Origin: Symbiodinium natans
Lineage: Eukaryota > Sar > Dinophyceae > Suessiales > Symbiodiniaceae
Assembly (NCBI GenBank): GCA_905221605.1
Contig: CAJNDS010001224.1
Coordinates: 645,556 to 707,555, forward strand
Reading direction: 5' to 3'
DNA: 62,000 nucleotides
Part shown: positions 61,921 through 62,000 of the stretch, in pieces
Position numbering within the stretch: position 1 is the stretch's first letter
How the letters are laid out: each line of letters opens with the position of its first letter
Notes under the pieces: model-generated
Database searches by the model: none
What the model saw: only the letters and a program-made list of their open reading frames with translations
Told to the model about the DNA's origin: nothing
Made by a program: the position numbers and the translations under genes

Positions 61921-62000
61921 TTGGTTTAGGGTTTAGGGTTTAGAGTTCAGGTGTGTTTTTGTTAGGGTTGAAAGAGTTTAGGGTTTAGGGTTTAGGGTTT
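61921..62000 (+). repeat. TTTAGGG units at the right window edge
   Basis: Two short blocks separated by unique sequence. The intron side upstream of the exon at 61804-61904. Confidence 0.85.

Overview
The window looks like nuclear DNA of a dinoflagellate, probably from the Symbiodiniaceae/Suessiales group. The reasons are: TTTAGGG-type telomere-like repeats everywhere; many short GC-rich exons whose introns use GT or GC donors; introns that coincide with short inverted-repeat elements; and a CCCH-type zinc-finger gene with the Cys/His spacing I associate with dinoflagellates. There are no bacterial-style operons, rRNA genes, tRNA genes or CRISPR arrays. The group assignment is from recalled family features, not from a database search.

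Most of the window is intron. The long open frames are mainly shadows of simple repeats. Real coding sequence is about 75 short minus-strand exons, mostly 30-150 bp. I found them by reading GC-rich blocks between repeats and checking acceptor AG, donor GT/GC, an open frame and agreement of codon phase with the neighbouring exon. In several runs 5 to 15 exons in a row keep phase. No alignment, splice model or transcript was available, so all boundaries are predictions and some frames are ambiguous.

Region by region: 1-2.9 kb is a telomere-like array followed by a C-rich satellite. 2.9-3.9 kb holds small inverted and tandem repeats. 3.9-7.05 kb has three exons. 8.05-9.07 kb is the one long uninterrupted gene, a one-pass membrane protein of unknown function. 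9.7-35.1 kb holds about 44 exons of a large minus-strand gene or genes of unknown function. 35-50 kb is a part rich in CxxCxPG motifs, resembling GCC2/GCC3 (ephrin-receptor-like) cysteine-rich repeats, ending in a possible membrane-segment exon. 50-57.4 kb has more exons of the same strand, the most 5-prime of which resembles an IPT/TIG segment. 58.4-61.9 kb is the 3-prime part of a two-finger CCCH gene, whose stop codon is at 58436.

The notable system is the introns. Arrays of TTTAGGG or CCCTAAA sit directly against exons. In a dozen cases the first repeat unit itself is the splice donor (exon/GTTTAGGG). On the sense strand introns tend to start G-rich (TTTAGGG) and end C-rich (CCCTAAA), so the ends could pair. 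One array is flanked by a diverged direct repeat of about 29 bp, and splicing across it restores the reading frame. Other introns are whole copies of inverted-repeat MITE-like families. I infer that telomere-like arrays and several MITE families act as introners here.
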